Assembly: GCA_963978895.1 (NCBI GenBank)
Contig: OZ022238.1
Span: 38,422,320-38,486,319 of the forward strand
Direction: 5' to 3'
Length of the DNA: 64,000 nt
Source of the DNA: Erpobdella octoculata
Taxonomy: Eukaryota; Annelida; Clitellata; Hirudinida; Erpobdellidae
Part shown: piece by piece, positions 33,450-43,608 of the stretch
Numbering within the stretch: position 1 is the first letter of the stretch
How the letters are laid out: every line of letters starts with the position of its first letter
Notes under the pieces: generated by a model
The model's database searches: none
Told to the model about the DNA's origin: nothing
What the model saw: only the letters and a program-made list of their open reading frames with translations
Position numbers and translations under genes: made by a program

Positions 33450-36195
33450 GATTCATCGTGGGCAATTCATCGTGGGACATTTCATCGTGAGACAATTCAT
33501 CGTGAAGACAATTCATCGTGAAAAGTTCATCGTGGACAATTCATCGTGAGACATTTCATCGTGAAAACAATTTATCGTGAAGACAATTCATCGTGAGACA
33601 ATTCATCGTGAGATAATTCGTCGTGGAAACATTCATCGTAGATAATTTTTTTACAATAGAAAATTAATTTGCATAATACAATTTTTCCTTAAACCGCTGA
33701 ATGCATAGATATTAGTTGAATGTTTTCTAGAAAAAAAAAAAAAATTTATCAGTGTACTTCGAAATAAATAAAAATGTAATCGTCCGAAAAATTAAAAGAA
33801 TTTCTTTATTGGATTTGTTTGCACTATTACATTTGTGTTACTAATATAATTATTTCTTTATTAGATGTAGATTTTCTTTAGCGTTATCTTTGTAACTTTA
33901 AGCTACTGAGAACACCTGCTGTGGAGAAGAACGAGTGCGATCCTGAAATCGTGATTTTATATAGACGTCATAAAAGTGTCCAGTATCATGGCGACAGGAA
34001 CACCTGTGTATAGACTTCTTAATGTGAAACCTTCATATTTAAAAAAACCACAATTGTGGACATGAGTTAATGTGAGTCTAAAAACCATGATTTCTTGTAA
34101 AATTACAAAGAAGTTATAAATGTTTTAATTTGACACAAAGTTTTTGATTCGCATTATCGACTCTTATTTTAAGTAGTTTACAAACGCTTTATACGTTTGT
34201 CTGGAAAAACAATAGATGAGGTAAGTGAGCATTAACTTGCTCTTATCAGCTTAATGGAAAAAATAAGCTAGTCGACTCGGGACATTTATTTGTCAAGGAT
34301 GCAGTTACGATAGATAAAACGTTTTGGAAATGCGACAAATATCAACGTTTTAGGTGTCGAGCGCGTTTACATACTCACAATGATGATATTTTAAAAAGAG
34401 TTGGTGAACACAACCATGCTGGAAACGCCGCTCGAATCGACGCAACAAAAGTCATCAATGAAATCAAAGAAGAGACGAGAGTTACTCAAAATGCTCCTCA
34501 TCGAATTGTAACCGACTCTTTTATCGGTTTGTCGCAGGCAGTTGCGGGACAGTTGCCAACTGTTTCCTCGTTGAAAAAGACCATTCGATACACCCGACGT
34601 CTTGCTGATCGACCACCACCGAATCCAAACTCATTTGCCGAGTTGCAAATTCCAATGGAGTATCAAGTTACTCACAATGGTGATCAGTTTTTAATGTATG
34701 ACAGCTATGATGCACCCAACCGAATTCTAATTTTTTCAACACAGAGAAATATGCAGCTTCTTTCCCGCTCTCAACATTGGTATGCTGATGGAACATTCAA
34801 AACAGTTCCTCATTTGTTTCATCAGCTATACACAATTCATGGAATTAAAGAAGATCGAGTTATTCCTGCCGTTTTTGCTCTGCTACCCTCAAAAACTGAA
34901 GAAACCTATAATCGGTTATTAGTTCAACTCACGAACCTGCATCCAAACCTAGCACCTGAGTCCATAACAACTGATTTTGAACTAGCTGCAATTAATGCTT
35001 TCCACAATGTCTTTCCAGCAGCAGAGCAGAAAGGATGTTTTTTCCATTTCAGCCAGTGCCTATGGCGAAACATTCAGGCTAATGGTCTTAAGCAGAGATA
35101 TGAAGAGGATCCGGATTTTGCTTTGAAAATGAAAATGATTTCCTCTTTATCTTTTGTTCCAAACGACGATATTGTGGAAAGTTTTCAGCAGCTTTCGGAA
35201 GATTTTCCGGTTGAAGGTCAGCCTGTACTGGATTATTTTGAGGACACGTGGATTGGCAGGCCTAATCGGCACCAGCGTAGGCCTCCACGTTTTCCCCACC
35301 GTCTATGGAATTCCTACAACGCTGCCCTTACTGGCTCGCCAAAAACCAATAACTCATGTGAGGGATGGCATCGAGCGTTTGCCGAGCTGATTGGAGCTAA
35401 CCACCCAACCATATGGAAGTTCATATCAACATTGAAAGATGAACAATCACTCAGTGAGACAAAAATGGAGCAATATTTCGGTGGCGCTAATCCTCCTCCT
35501 CCAAAGAAATGCTACCGTGACGCTGCTCTTCGCATTCAACGGATTGTTCAAAATTATAATAATCGGGACAGATTAGATTATCTTCGAGGCTTAGCTCACA
35601 ATTTTGACTTTTAACTATGTTTTTCGTGTTAAAATTAGTGTTTTTTTGAATAATAAACTGTTTAAACGTTAACTTCTTGTCATTTTTTTTTGAAATTGCA
35701 ATAAACTTAAACATTTTTAAACAAAGATGGAAAAATTAGTAGTTATTATTATTATTATTATTATTATTAACATAAAGGTTTTCAACAAATCAGTCATAAA
35801 AGCAAAAGGTATGGTTTGGGCATATTTACCATGGGTTGAGTTTTGTCGCTTAGAAAATAAAATAAAATAAAAAAGTTTTTTAATTTTTTTAGAGCAAAAA
35901 TGTTTTTATATCACAGTGAATTGACCCCGATGACATTATAACGATGATTTGTCCTCACGATGAATTGTTCACGATGACATTTTAACGACGAATTCTCCTC
36001 ACGATGAATTGTCTCACGATGAATTGTTCACGATGACATTTTAACGATGAATTCTCCTCACGATGAATTGTTTCACGATGAATTGTCTCACGATGAATTG
36101 TTTACACGATGAATTATCTCACGATGAAATGTTTCACGATGAATTGTCCACGATGAATTGTTTCACGATGAATCGTTTCACGATGAATTTGGCGG
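33450..36195 (+). mobile_element. FLYWCH-MULE transposon with inverted repeat arrays
   Basis: The left array (33,450-33,640) has about 12 units of the type gacaattcatcgtga. The right array (35,935-36,185) has about 16 units of the complement, tcacgatgaattgtc. Between them lies a MULE transposase gene on the plus strand. The right end (ggcggacacc, read inverted ggtgtccgcc) resembles the ggtgtcacga end of the foldback element at 20,672. I could not find a matching 9 bp duplication on the left, so that end may be degraded. Confidence 0.82.
34235..35614 (+). CDS. FLYWCH-MULE transposase
   Basis: A Mutator-superfamily transposase that would cut and move the surrounding element. The frame is open from about 34,231 to the stop at 35,614 (about 460 codons). 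First comes a FLYWCH zinc finger: HLFVKDAVTIDKTFWKCDKY, then FRCRARLHTH, then VGEHNHAG (C-x~7-C...H-x-H). The MULE catalytic domain follows: HWYADGTFKTVPHLFHQLYT with the first Asp, ESITTDFELAAINAFHNVFP with the second, and CFFHFSQCLWRNIQ, the C/H block typical of MULEs. GSPKTNNSCEGWHRAFAELI near the C-terminus carries the last acidic residue (NNSCEGWH). No in-frame ATG precedes the FLYWCH part, so there may be an upstream exon or a lost start. A TTG at 34,529 is not a credible start. It has no internal stops and so is young. Confidence 0.85.
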   Translation, partial: TCSYQLNGKNKLVDSGHLFVKDAVTIDKTFWKCDKYQRFRCRARLHTHNDDILKRVGEHNHAGNAARIDATKVINEIKEETRVTQNAPHRIVTDSFIGLSQAVAGQLPTVSSLKKTIRYTRRLADRPPPNPNSFAELQIPMEYQVTHNGDQFLMYDSYDAPNRILIFSTQRNMQLLSRSQHWYADGTFKTVPHLFHQLYTIHGIKEDRVIPAVFALLPSKTEETYNRLLVQLTNLHPNLAPESITTDFELAAINAFHNVFPAAEQKGCFFHFSQCLWRNIQANGLKQRYEEDPDFALKMKMISSLSFVPNDDIVESFQQLSEDFPVEGQPVLDYFEDTWIGRPNRHQRRPPRFPHRLWNSYNAALTGSPKTNNSCEGWHRAFAELIGANHPTIWKFISTLKDEQSLSETKMEQYFGGANPPPPKKCYRDAALRIQRIVQNYNNRDRLDYLRGLAHNFDF

Positions 36196-36199
36196 ACAC

Positions 36200-36730
36200 C
36201 ATCAAGTTCGGATCGGACAATGAAAACAATTGAAAACAAAATTCGCTATCTGATACGGCTCATAAAATTTTGTTAATGATTGTAGTGTCCATGCTCACTT
36301 TCTCAAGCTCCATGAGGTCAGTCTTTAGCCTCATCTCTCGCTATTTTTCTCGGACTCTTTCTTTTCCCTTCTCTTTCACTGTGTGAACGACTAATCTGTC
36401 TAGCTTCTTAACATTTTTAGCATCTCTCTCTCTCCCTTCCACATGGACGCCAAGCCAAGTTTTATAGCTTCTTCAGCATTTCTCTCTCTCTCTTTTATGG
36501 GGACAACTTATTCTCCATCTCTGCTGTCTCCTTGAAAACGGCCTAGCTTTATTTTATAACTTTTTGACCACATCATCTTTCCTTTTCTTATCATCTATTT
36601 GTGTAGCTTATTTAGTTAGCGGTGTTTTTATACAAACACTGGTTAACTCAATGAGTGCCAGGTAATTACCCCCCCCCCCATTTAATAAAAACTCATCGGA
36701 TTTGCAAAAATCTCACGAGTGATACCTGTC
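36200..36730. other. Internal hAT sequence, pyrimidine-rich
   Basis: Between the MULE and the smaller hAT lies non-coding sequence of the surrounding hAT, with ctctctctc runs at 36,425 and 36,482 and a C10 tract at 36,670. No gene is seen. Confidence 0.5.
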
Positions 36731-36735
36731 CGGAC

Positions 36736-37565
36736 GAGAGATGGGAATCGAACCGAACCCAAACCGAACACACCGAACTCGAACCCTACTTTTACCGAAC
36801 CGAACCCGAACTTTGTTTCGCTCGGAACGAACCGAACCGAACGAACCCATGCTAAAATCATCGAACCTATTTTTTTAAATTTAAATTATGACTATGAAAT
36901 ATTTTTGAAATAAAAATTGTTATTTTGTTTTCTGCATTTAATTACTCTTTAATAACGCTGTTATTGTTTGTCTTATGGAAGCTTATGCACATCTTTGTTG
37001 TTATGTTGTTAACTTTCTTTCTCGCGTAGCTTATTACACCGTGCGGTCGTGTTGCTTGAATTACCTGATTTGTTGTTTGTTGTATTTATTATATAGAATA
37101 ATTAAAATAATATGGCAAATACCAAAAAGTTAGCAAACGGTTCTAAATGGAGCAAGCAGCAGCTGAAAACGTTTGTTACAGAAGGAAACGCACGCTTATT
37201 ATTATTATTATTAAACAGTTGATAACGCAACATATGTCAGCAACATGACTATGAGTGAGCGGAGAACTCGAATGAGTACAGAAACATTAAAAATGTAAAT
37301 TTTTTTTAAAAACAATATGGAACCTTAATTTTTTTAAATGTCTTGAATTATTGAACTTTGACTATTTTTTAATGCAATTATCATAGAATCTAGCTCAAGC
37401 CATAGCTATCCCGAACCGAAACCGAACTTTAACAGCTAGCGAACCGAACCGAACTCGAACTGTAAGCACTACCAAACCGAACCGAACCCGAACTGTAACC
37501 ACTAGCGAACCGAACCGAACCCAAACTATAGCCACTCTTAAATTAGGGTTTGATTCCCATCTCTA
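36736..37565 (+). mobile_element. Non-autonomous hAT with gagatgggaatc ends
   Basis: The ends gagagatgggaatcgaacc and, inverted, tagagatgggaatcaaacc match at 17 of 19. The flanks gtccggac and gcccggac agree at 7 of 8. Subterminal ccgaaccgaacccgaac arrays occupy 36,750-36,850 and 37,410-37,535. No transposase is seen. A second copy of this end is at 40,230. Confidence 0.88.
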
Positions 37566-38688
37566 GCCCGGACCCCTGGACCCCCCGCTCAGCGCCGCGC
37601 CTGGTATCGAATGTTTGTCAATAAGTATCAACCCGGACGGCCGATAATAGGTACTGACGACTATCAGCCAATGTTAGGTAAGATTTAAAATCAAATGACT
37701 TAAAATCATGGTTTCAAATTCATATACAATGAAAAACGTTGGGCGTTTATACAACACCAGCACTTGACGCACGCTTCGCGCGCGAAGTGTGTGAGTTTTT
37801 ACATATAAATAGTCAAGGTGGTCGCACTGAAATCGCATTCTAAGCTCAAAAACAACACCAATGCGTTATTAGAGTAATAAAACTTTACTCACGCTTCGCA
37901 CGCAAAGCGTGTGACTATTTTAGCCAGTAGCAGATGATTTTTACTTAACCAAGTTTTGGAATGGTCCTCTCTTTGATTGGACGATTTTGGAAAAATTGCC
38001 TACGAAAAAAAACCTTTAATGGGCGACAATGGATAAAACAGCCTTATAAAACCACATTTATTGGGTAATAGTGAAAAAACCCCATACGAAAAAACTATAT
38101 TGGATGTGTTTGGAAATAACCGCTCAAATATGGGGAAAACCCGCCGGCGTACTTCGGAAATTGATTTACTTTCAACTTGTTTATATTCAGCGATGACGTA
38201 CGATGCATTATATATATCCGCAAAGCGTTAAACTTTCGCGGCTAATAATTTTTTATTTTAACATTTTAACAAAAAAGTGGCCTAACAAACCATGTTCAGC
38301 GTCTCATAATCTATCAACGTGAGTTTTTTCAGACCTGCAGATGGCAATCGGGTGACATCATTGCGCTTTTATGTTGGGAACCAGCACTTGACGCACGCTT
38401 CGCGCGCGAAGCGTGTGAGTTTGTACATATTAATAGTAAAGGTAATAGCACTCAAATCGCACTCTAAGCTCAAAAACAACACCAGTGCCCTATTATGGTA
38501 ATAACTTTACGCACGCTTCGCAAAGAAGTGTGTGACTATTTAAGCCAGTAGCAGATGATTTTTCACTTGAAAACGTTTTAGAATGGTCTTCTCTTTGATT
38601 GGATAATTTTGGAAAAACTGCCTACGGAAAAAACCTTTATTGGGCGATATTGGAAAAAACCGCCTACGAAAAAACCACATTTATTAGA

Positions 38689-38880
38689 GGCGCTGGTGGC
38701 AGAGCGGTAGAGCGTTCGCCTGTTGATTGTTAAGTCGGCAGTTCAAACCTCGCCGGCGTCACCAGCGTAACTCCCTTAAGCAAGGAGTTCACTCGCATTG
38801 CTAAAAGGGTAGGCGCCTATAAATGGCTGCCTCTGCAAGTAACCTTTCTCGACCCGCCGCTACTACTTCGGTGAATTGTT
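38689..38880 (+). mobile_element. tRNA-derived SINE
   Basis: The head, 38,689-38,764, is tRNA-like. The acceptor arms ggcgctg and cggcgtc pair over seven positions allowing G-T, box A is tggcagagcgg, box B is the weak agttcaaacct, and it ends in acca. The body has cccttaagcaaggagttcac then tcgcattgc, like the central region of many invertebrate tRNA-SINEs. The anticodon arm does not fold well, so a true tRNA gene is unlikely. Confidence 0.75.
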
Positions 38881-39344
38881 TATATTCAGCGATGACGTAC
38901 GTTGTTTTTTATATATCCGCAATGCGTCGAACTTTCCAATAATAGGAATAATATTAGCAAATTAGTTAATTTTCGTTAATAATAATAATAATATTAATAA
39001 ATAAAATAGGAGGAATAATAATAGCAAATTAGTAAATTGTCGTTATAAATAATTTTCAACTTGTTTATATTGTTTGATGACGTAATCTCAAAATTAGGAA
39101 AAACCGCCTGCCGTCTACTTCGGTGATTTGTTTATTTTCAACTTGTTTATATTTAGTGATGACGTTTGCTGTTTTATATATATCCGCAAAGCGTTAAACT
39201 TTCGTGGCTAAGAACTTTTTGTTTAAACATTTCAACAAAAAAGTGCCCTAACAAACCGTGTTAAGCGTCTCATAATCTATCAACGTGAGTTTTTTTCAGA
39301 CCTGCAAATGGCAATCGGGTGACATTTTTTTTTTCTTTTATTAT

Positions 39345-39390
39345 AGTTTATAGTCTTTTACACCATGTGTTTTAAGACGTGGGGTGACAT
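39345..39390 (+). repeat. Copy of the tttacaccaggtgtttt tail box
   Basis: Reads atagtttatagtctttta then caccatgtgttttaagac. Related copies lie at 57,392, 57,574 and 60,405. Confidence 0.7.
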
Positions 39391-39679
39391 AATACATATA
39401 CGCTTTTATGTTGGGACAAGACTTTTGTAAAACAAACATTTATAAAAAAATATCCAGCCCTTGAAGCACGCATGATTGGAATGATTTAGTTATTTTGAAG
39501 TTTTAAAATCATATTTAAATCATTTTCACTAAAATTTGAAAGTTTTGTTTAATTGTACCAAAAATTCGTCAAATTAACGTGAACTGCAACTGCCTAAGTT
39601 TGCCAAAAATGAAATAAATTTTTTGATTGAATACAAAACGGTGATACTAGATCAGTTGCAAGGTGACAAGGATTGGTGA

Positions 39680-40225
39680 AAGTAGAGGTGTGAAAAACCC
39701 AAAATCTCCATTCCCATCACACTCACTCCCACGTATGTTTTTTCGATCCCATTCCCAAAATTTCAACTGGTTTCCGTTTCAATCTTTTCCCAAGCACTCA
39801 ATTCCCATTATCATCTTTCCCATTCCCACGCACCCACAGCTCAGCAATGTTTTTCATCTCATGAAAAATTTAAAACAATACATATAAAATCTAATAAAAT
39901 TTTATCATTTATTTCTAAAAATTCATTAATAGTACTATGTAAAAATAGTAAGCTATAAACGCTCTCAGGCGATAATGATATCCTACGTTTTTCAAGTAGG
40001 CGTCAGTTGTGTTAAATAATTTTTCAATAGCTGTAGGTGATGCTGACACACAAAACCTGAATACCTGATTTGCCACAGCAAACAATTAAGGGAGAAACAA
40101 TCTGTTAACTCTAATGTTGACATATTTTGCCAATTCAGTAGTTTCCTTGCCCATATCTTTAGGATTTCATTATTGCATAAATCCTCATAGTCATCAAGTC
40201 TGATTCTTTTAGATGGTGGTTCTTC
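39680..40225 (-). pseudogene. hAT relic with C-terminal dimerisation block
   Basis: A subterminal array of cattcccatttccc-like motifs lies at 39,705-39,835. On the minus strand at about 39,965-40,060 the frame reads VSASPTAIEKLFNTTDAYLK, the hAT dimerisation motif (family form SSxxxERxFSxxG). The rest of the transposase is missing. Confidence 0.65.
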
Positions 40226-40229
40226 AACC

Positions 40230-41280
40230 TAGAGATGGGAATCAAACCCTAATTTAAAAGTTCGGGTTCGGGTTTTTCGGTAGTGGTTACAGTTCGGGTT
40301 TTGGTTCGATTAGCTGGTGGTTACGGTTCGGGTTCGGTTTGGTAGGTTGAGTTCGGTTTGGTTCTGTAGTTGTTGAAATTTGGGTTTGGTTCGGTGACAG
40401 ATTTAATAGCAATGGTTTGAGCTAGCTTTAATGATAATCGCAGTAAAACGCTCAAAGTTGTGGAGTGTAAAATCGAGACCTGCATTTCAAGCATTTTAAG
40501 AACGTAGTTGTGAGTCGATTTTTGAAATTAGTGCCACAATTTGTGCTATTCGTGGCATCATTGGCATATCACAGAATTAGAGTCAACATAATTATGATAT
40601 ACAAGATCACGAGAAGATACTTCTTGAACTTCAGTTGTCCGGCACTAATGCCATGCCTAGACCAACGGACAAGAGGTCACTCCTGGAAACTTGTCACTGG
40701 CATAAGACTGTCGACAGCATTTTATCTTCAATAGAGTGGTGAATTATTGACAAAATCTTATAGAAGAATTGGTTGACACTACTGATATAGCTGCTTCAAA
40801 GGACAGTTTATTTTTATTTTTTTTATAAAAAAAAAGAGTTTTATCATGGGGTGGATACAAGATTAGTGAATAGGGGAAACAAAACGGGATGTGTAGGAGA
40901 ATTTTAATATTTTTGTGTTAGATTTATAGGCTTTAACATATAATTTTGATCAAGATTTGGTCATTCAAAATAGACTTCCTAGCTGCTGCCATTTAGTCGA
41001 ATCCGCCGAAAATTTTAATTACGCCAAAATTCACTGAAATCGCTACTATAAATTGCTAATTTAAATCTAGCCGCCAAATAAATTCAAGATTAGTTTGCGA
41101 TTTTTTTGGAAAAGCAGTACTTTCCTTTTACAATTTGCCAAATTAGAGTTACCAGCGTCGGCAACATCAGTTCCAGCGGAATGGGTGTTTTCAACCACAG
41201 GCCTATGGTTGCTAACAGCAGGTGATCCAGTTTGTCTGCGGAGCAACTACACCGCGTGACTGAATAAACTCTTAATTAGT
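40230..41280 (+). pseudogene. hAT relic with gagatgggaatc end and dimerisation block
   Basis: The left end tagagatgggaatcaaaccc matches the family of 36,736-37,565 and is followed by a gttcgggttcggtttgg array (40,260-40,395). At 41,145-41,265 the plus strand reads LPASATSVPAEWVFSTTGLW, the hAT C-terminal motif. No right terminal repeat was found. A degraded gggtggatacaagattagtg at 40,847 is the end of another MITE family (see 43,211). Confidence 0.65.
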
Positions 41281-41284
41281 CAAA

Positions 41285-42005
41285 TGTTTTTATTCATATA
41301 AAAAATTCCCTCAGTTACTTTTTAGTTGATATTTACTAATCAGTTTTCCCCCGGGGCCTCCAGAAAAAATTTATGATCAGGTCCATTCATTGATATATAC
41401 TCTTGATAGAACAAGACGGACAAGTGCAATTATTTCCCGTTAGAGTGAAGGCAGACATTACATAGATCTATGGTGTAGTGTGCTATTAGTTCTTCCCTGG
41501 TCATTTGCCTCCCATGCTGTACAACTTTGTTTAACAGGTACGTATGCTGCTTGTCCTATCAATAGTACCTATATATCAATGGGTCTACTATAAAAAACGT
41601 ATCTATGTAAACCGACAAACTATAGCAGATGAGAAATACTTCTAAACGTAATTTAATCTGATATAACACTACTAAAAGATTTATCAAATTTCACTGCAAA
41701 ATATCAGTAAAATTAAGGTGTGTAACATTTTTTGTTCATTCTGTACAATTTAAACAACAGTACTTTAAACAAGATAACCAGAATAACTTGGTCTGAGACT
41801 AAGGTCTAGATGTATTTCAAGTTAAGTGAGCTTACATTAACATAAACATATACAAGTAAATTAAAAACGAATTTTTAAAACCAATGCTCTTATATGTAAT
41901 TAAAACACAAATTTTGCAATCAATTTTTTCTTATATTACTCTTTTATTTTATGTTAAAGTCGAAATATCTTAATTATATCGAAATATCGAAATTAATTAA
42001 AATTA
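41285..42005. other. No gene or clear repeat recognised
   Basis: AT-rich sequence with stops in all frames; nothing supported. Confidence 0.4.
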
Positions 42006-42008
42006 TCT

Positions 42009-42700
42009 AAATTAATTGACTTATTGTAAAACTAATAATTGAATATTGCATTGTCTTCTATTTTAAGCATGTATGCAAAATTTGAAAAAATCTATCATCA
42101 GGAAGTGACTCAAAAATTGATTGCAAGATTTGAAACAGACAGAGAAACAAACAGACAGACAGAGAAACAGAGACGACGAGTTAATAAAAGCATTGGTAAT
42201 AATAATAAAAATATCATCAAAAAGCATCGAATTTAAATATCTCAACTATTTTCATGAAAATTTCGTACACGCTTGAGAATCGCGGTCAGTGAGTGTGGTT
42301 CGTGTTAACTTGGTAAAATAGTCTGCCAGTCGGTTAGCGTTTTGTGGTCAAGAAAACCCTCAAGAAAACCCTCAAGAAAACCCTCAAGAAAACCCTCAAG
42401 AAACCCCTCGATAAAATCCTCAAGAAAATTAACTAAATTAATTGACTTATTGTAAAACTAATAATTGAATATTGCATTGTCTTCTATCTTGAGCATGTAT
42501 GCAAAATTTGAAAAAAATCTATCATCAGGAAGTGACTCAAAAATTGATTGCAAGATTTGAAACAGACAGAGAAACAGATAGAGAAACAGACAGAGAAACA
42601 GACAGAGAAACAGACAGAGAAACAGACAGAGAAACAGACAGAGAAACAGAGCCGACGAGTTAATAAAAGCATTGGTAAAAAAACCAAATACATCATGACG
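42009..42700 (+). repeat. Segmental duplication with (GACA)n tails and a 12-bp minisatellite
   Basis: The segment 42,009-42,200 (aaattaattgacttattgta onward) recurs at 42,433-42,680, both ending in gacagagaaacagac-type arrays (longer in the second) and the same gacgagttaataaaagcatt. Between them, 42,349-42,425 has about six units of aagaaaaccctc. Such GACA-tailed units are typical 3' ends of RTE-like LINEs or SINEs. Confidence 0.85.
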
Positions 42701-42910
42701 GTTCCACGACTTTTAATATACCGCGACATTTGGTATCGCGACATTTAATACCGGACTTTTGATCCCGTGACATTTAATCCCGATGACTTTTTATCCCGGC
42801 GACTTTTAATCCCGCGTCATTTAATCCCAATGACTTTTAATCCCAGCGACTTTTAATCACGCGACATTTAATTCCAGCGACTATTATTACCAGTGATTTT
42901 TAATACTGTA
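42697..42910 (+). repeat. gcgacttttaatccc array (one-sided)
   Basis: About 13 units alternate between gcgacatttaatccc and gcgacttttaatccc. The design matches the end arrays of the MULE-like elements, but no inverted partner was found in the window. Confidence 0.85.
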
Positions 42911-43210
42911 ACCATAGCAAAGTTCAATACCAGTAACAGTTATTCCTATTTGCGTTTAATATTTTTAGAGTTTAAACCATAAAAATATTAGTTAATAACA
43001 GAATTGCAAAAAAGTTAAGGCTGATAAAAATGTTAAAACAGAATCAAAGTTATCCGAAATATTTCAAAAAATGACAGTAACATATATAGAAAAAAATGGA
43101 TAGCGGCTTTTTAGAAGTCGACAATAATTTTGCTAAGATTAGCAGTTGGGACGAGTATTTTGACGGCGATCAGCATTGCTGTGTATGACGGTGTAGATTT
43201 GTTTGTTACC

Positions 43211-43421
43211 AGGGGCGGATACAGGATTAGTGAAAGGAAGAAGTCCTAAAAGGGCTGAGTAAGAAATTAATGGAATGATAACTGTACTTTGTACTCTAGA
43301 CAAATTGCTATGTCTAGGCATTTGGATCGTGTAACTGCTTGTAAATATGCTAAATAACGTTATTTTGCACGAAAAGTGGGGTCCGGACTCCCAGGACCCT
43401 CTTTCTGTATCCGCTCCTGCT
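43211..43421 (+). mobile_element. hAT-like MITE, about 210 bp
   Basis: The ends caggggcggatacagga (43,211) and, inverted, caggagcggatacagaa match at 15 of 17. The flanks share tgtta offset by one base, so the duplication is not clean. The long minus-strand open frame at 43,139-43,495 crosses it and is not a gene. Confidence 0.8.
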
Positions 43422-43608
43422 GTTAATAAGATTGACTGAAGTCGTAGTGAATATAAAACTGTTTTCTGGCTAGTTATCATTTTTGGACTATACAATACAT
43501 TAAAATAGTAAACAAGTTTTAATTTCTAGACATTTTAATAATACATAGTTACATCGCCACTTTTTAAGATTATAATAAAATTCAAGTCAGTTGTGTGAAA
43601 AATCTGTC

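Larger units (their letters stand above)
31082..37603 (-). mobile_element. hAT (DUF4371/ZMYM1-like) element, interrupted by a MULE and a smaller hAT
   Basis: The left end caggcgcggcgcctgg and right end cagcgccgcgcctg are inverted repeats over 12 bases. The flanks gtatcgga (31,074-31,081) and gtatcgaa (37,604-37,611) match at 7 of 8. The minus-strand transposase relic lies at 31,334-33,183. A FLYWCH-MULE (about 33,450-36,195) and a hAT (36,736-37,565) were inserted later, accounting for about half the length. Confidence 0.8.
37735..39420 (+). repeat. Multi-copy dispersed repeat block
   Basis: Two boxes alternate: cagcacttgacgcacgcttc (37,758; 38,382) and gatgacgtacgatgc with tatatatccgcaaagcg (38,195; 38,890; 39,160). 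They are followed by ctaacaaaccatgttcagcg, tcataatctatcaacgtgag and gcaatcgggtgaca (38,285-38,357; 39,248-39,322). The same sequence lies inverted at 49,620-50,165 in a syntaxin intron. No coding region is recognised. A SINE is inserted at 38,689. Confidence 0.82.

Noticed and set aside
34529..34531. TTG as start codon of the MULE transposase
   Set aside because: The frame is open upstream through a FLYWCH finger, and non-ATG starts are unlikely in an animal transposon; the true start is probably in an upstream exon.
33450..36195. Repeat arrays that superficially resemble a CRISPR array
   Set aside because: Units are short, directly adjacent and without unique spacers, the two arrays are inverted, and the host is a eukaryote; they are transposon ends.
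38689..38764. Functional tRNA gene
   Set aside because: The acceptor stem pairs but box B is degenerate, the anticodon arm does not fold properly, and a SINE body follows.
43139..43495. 118-residue minus-strand open frame
   Set aside because: It spans a MITE and both its flanks, with no family likeness and no splice support.
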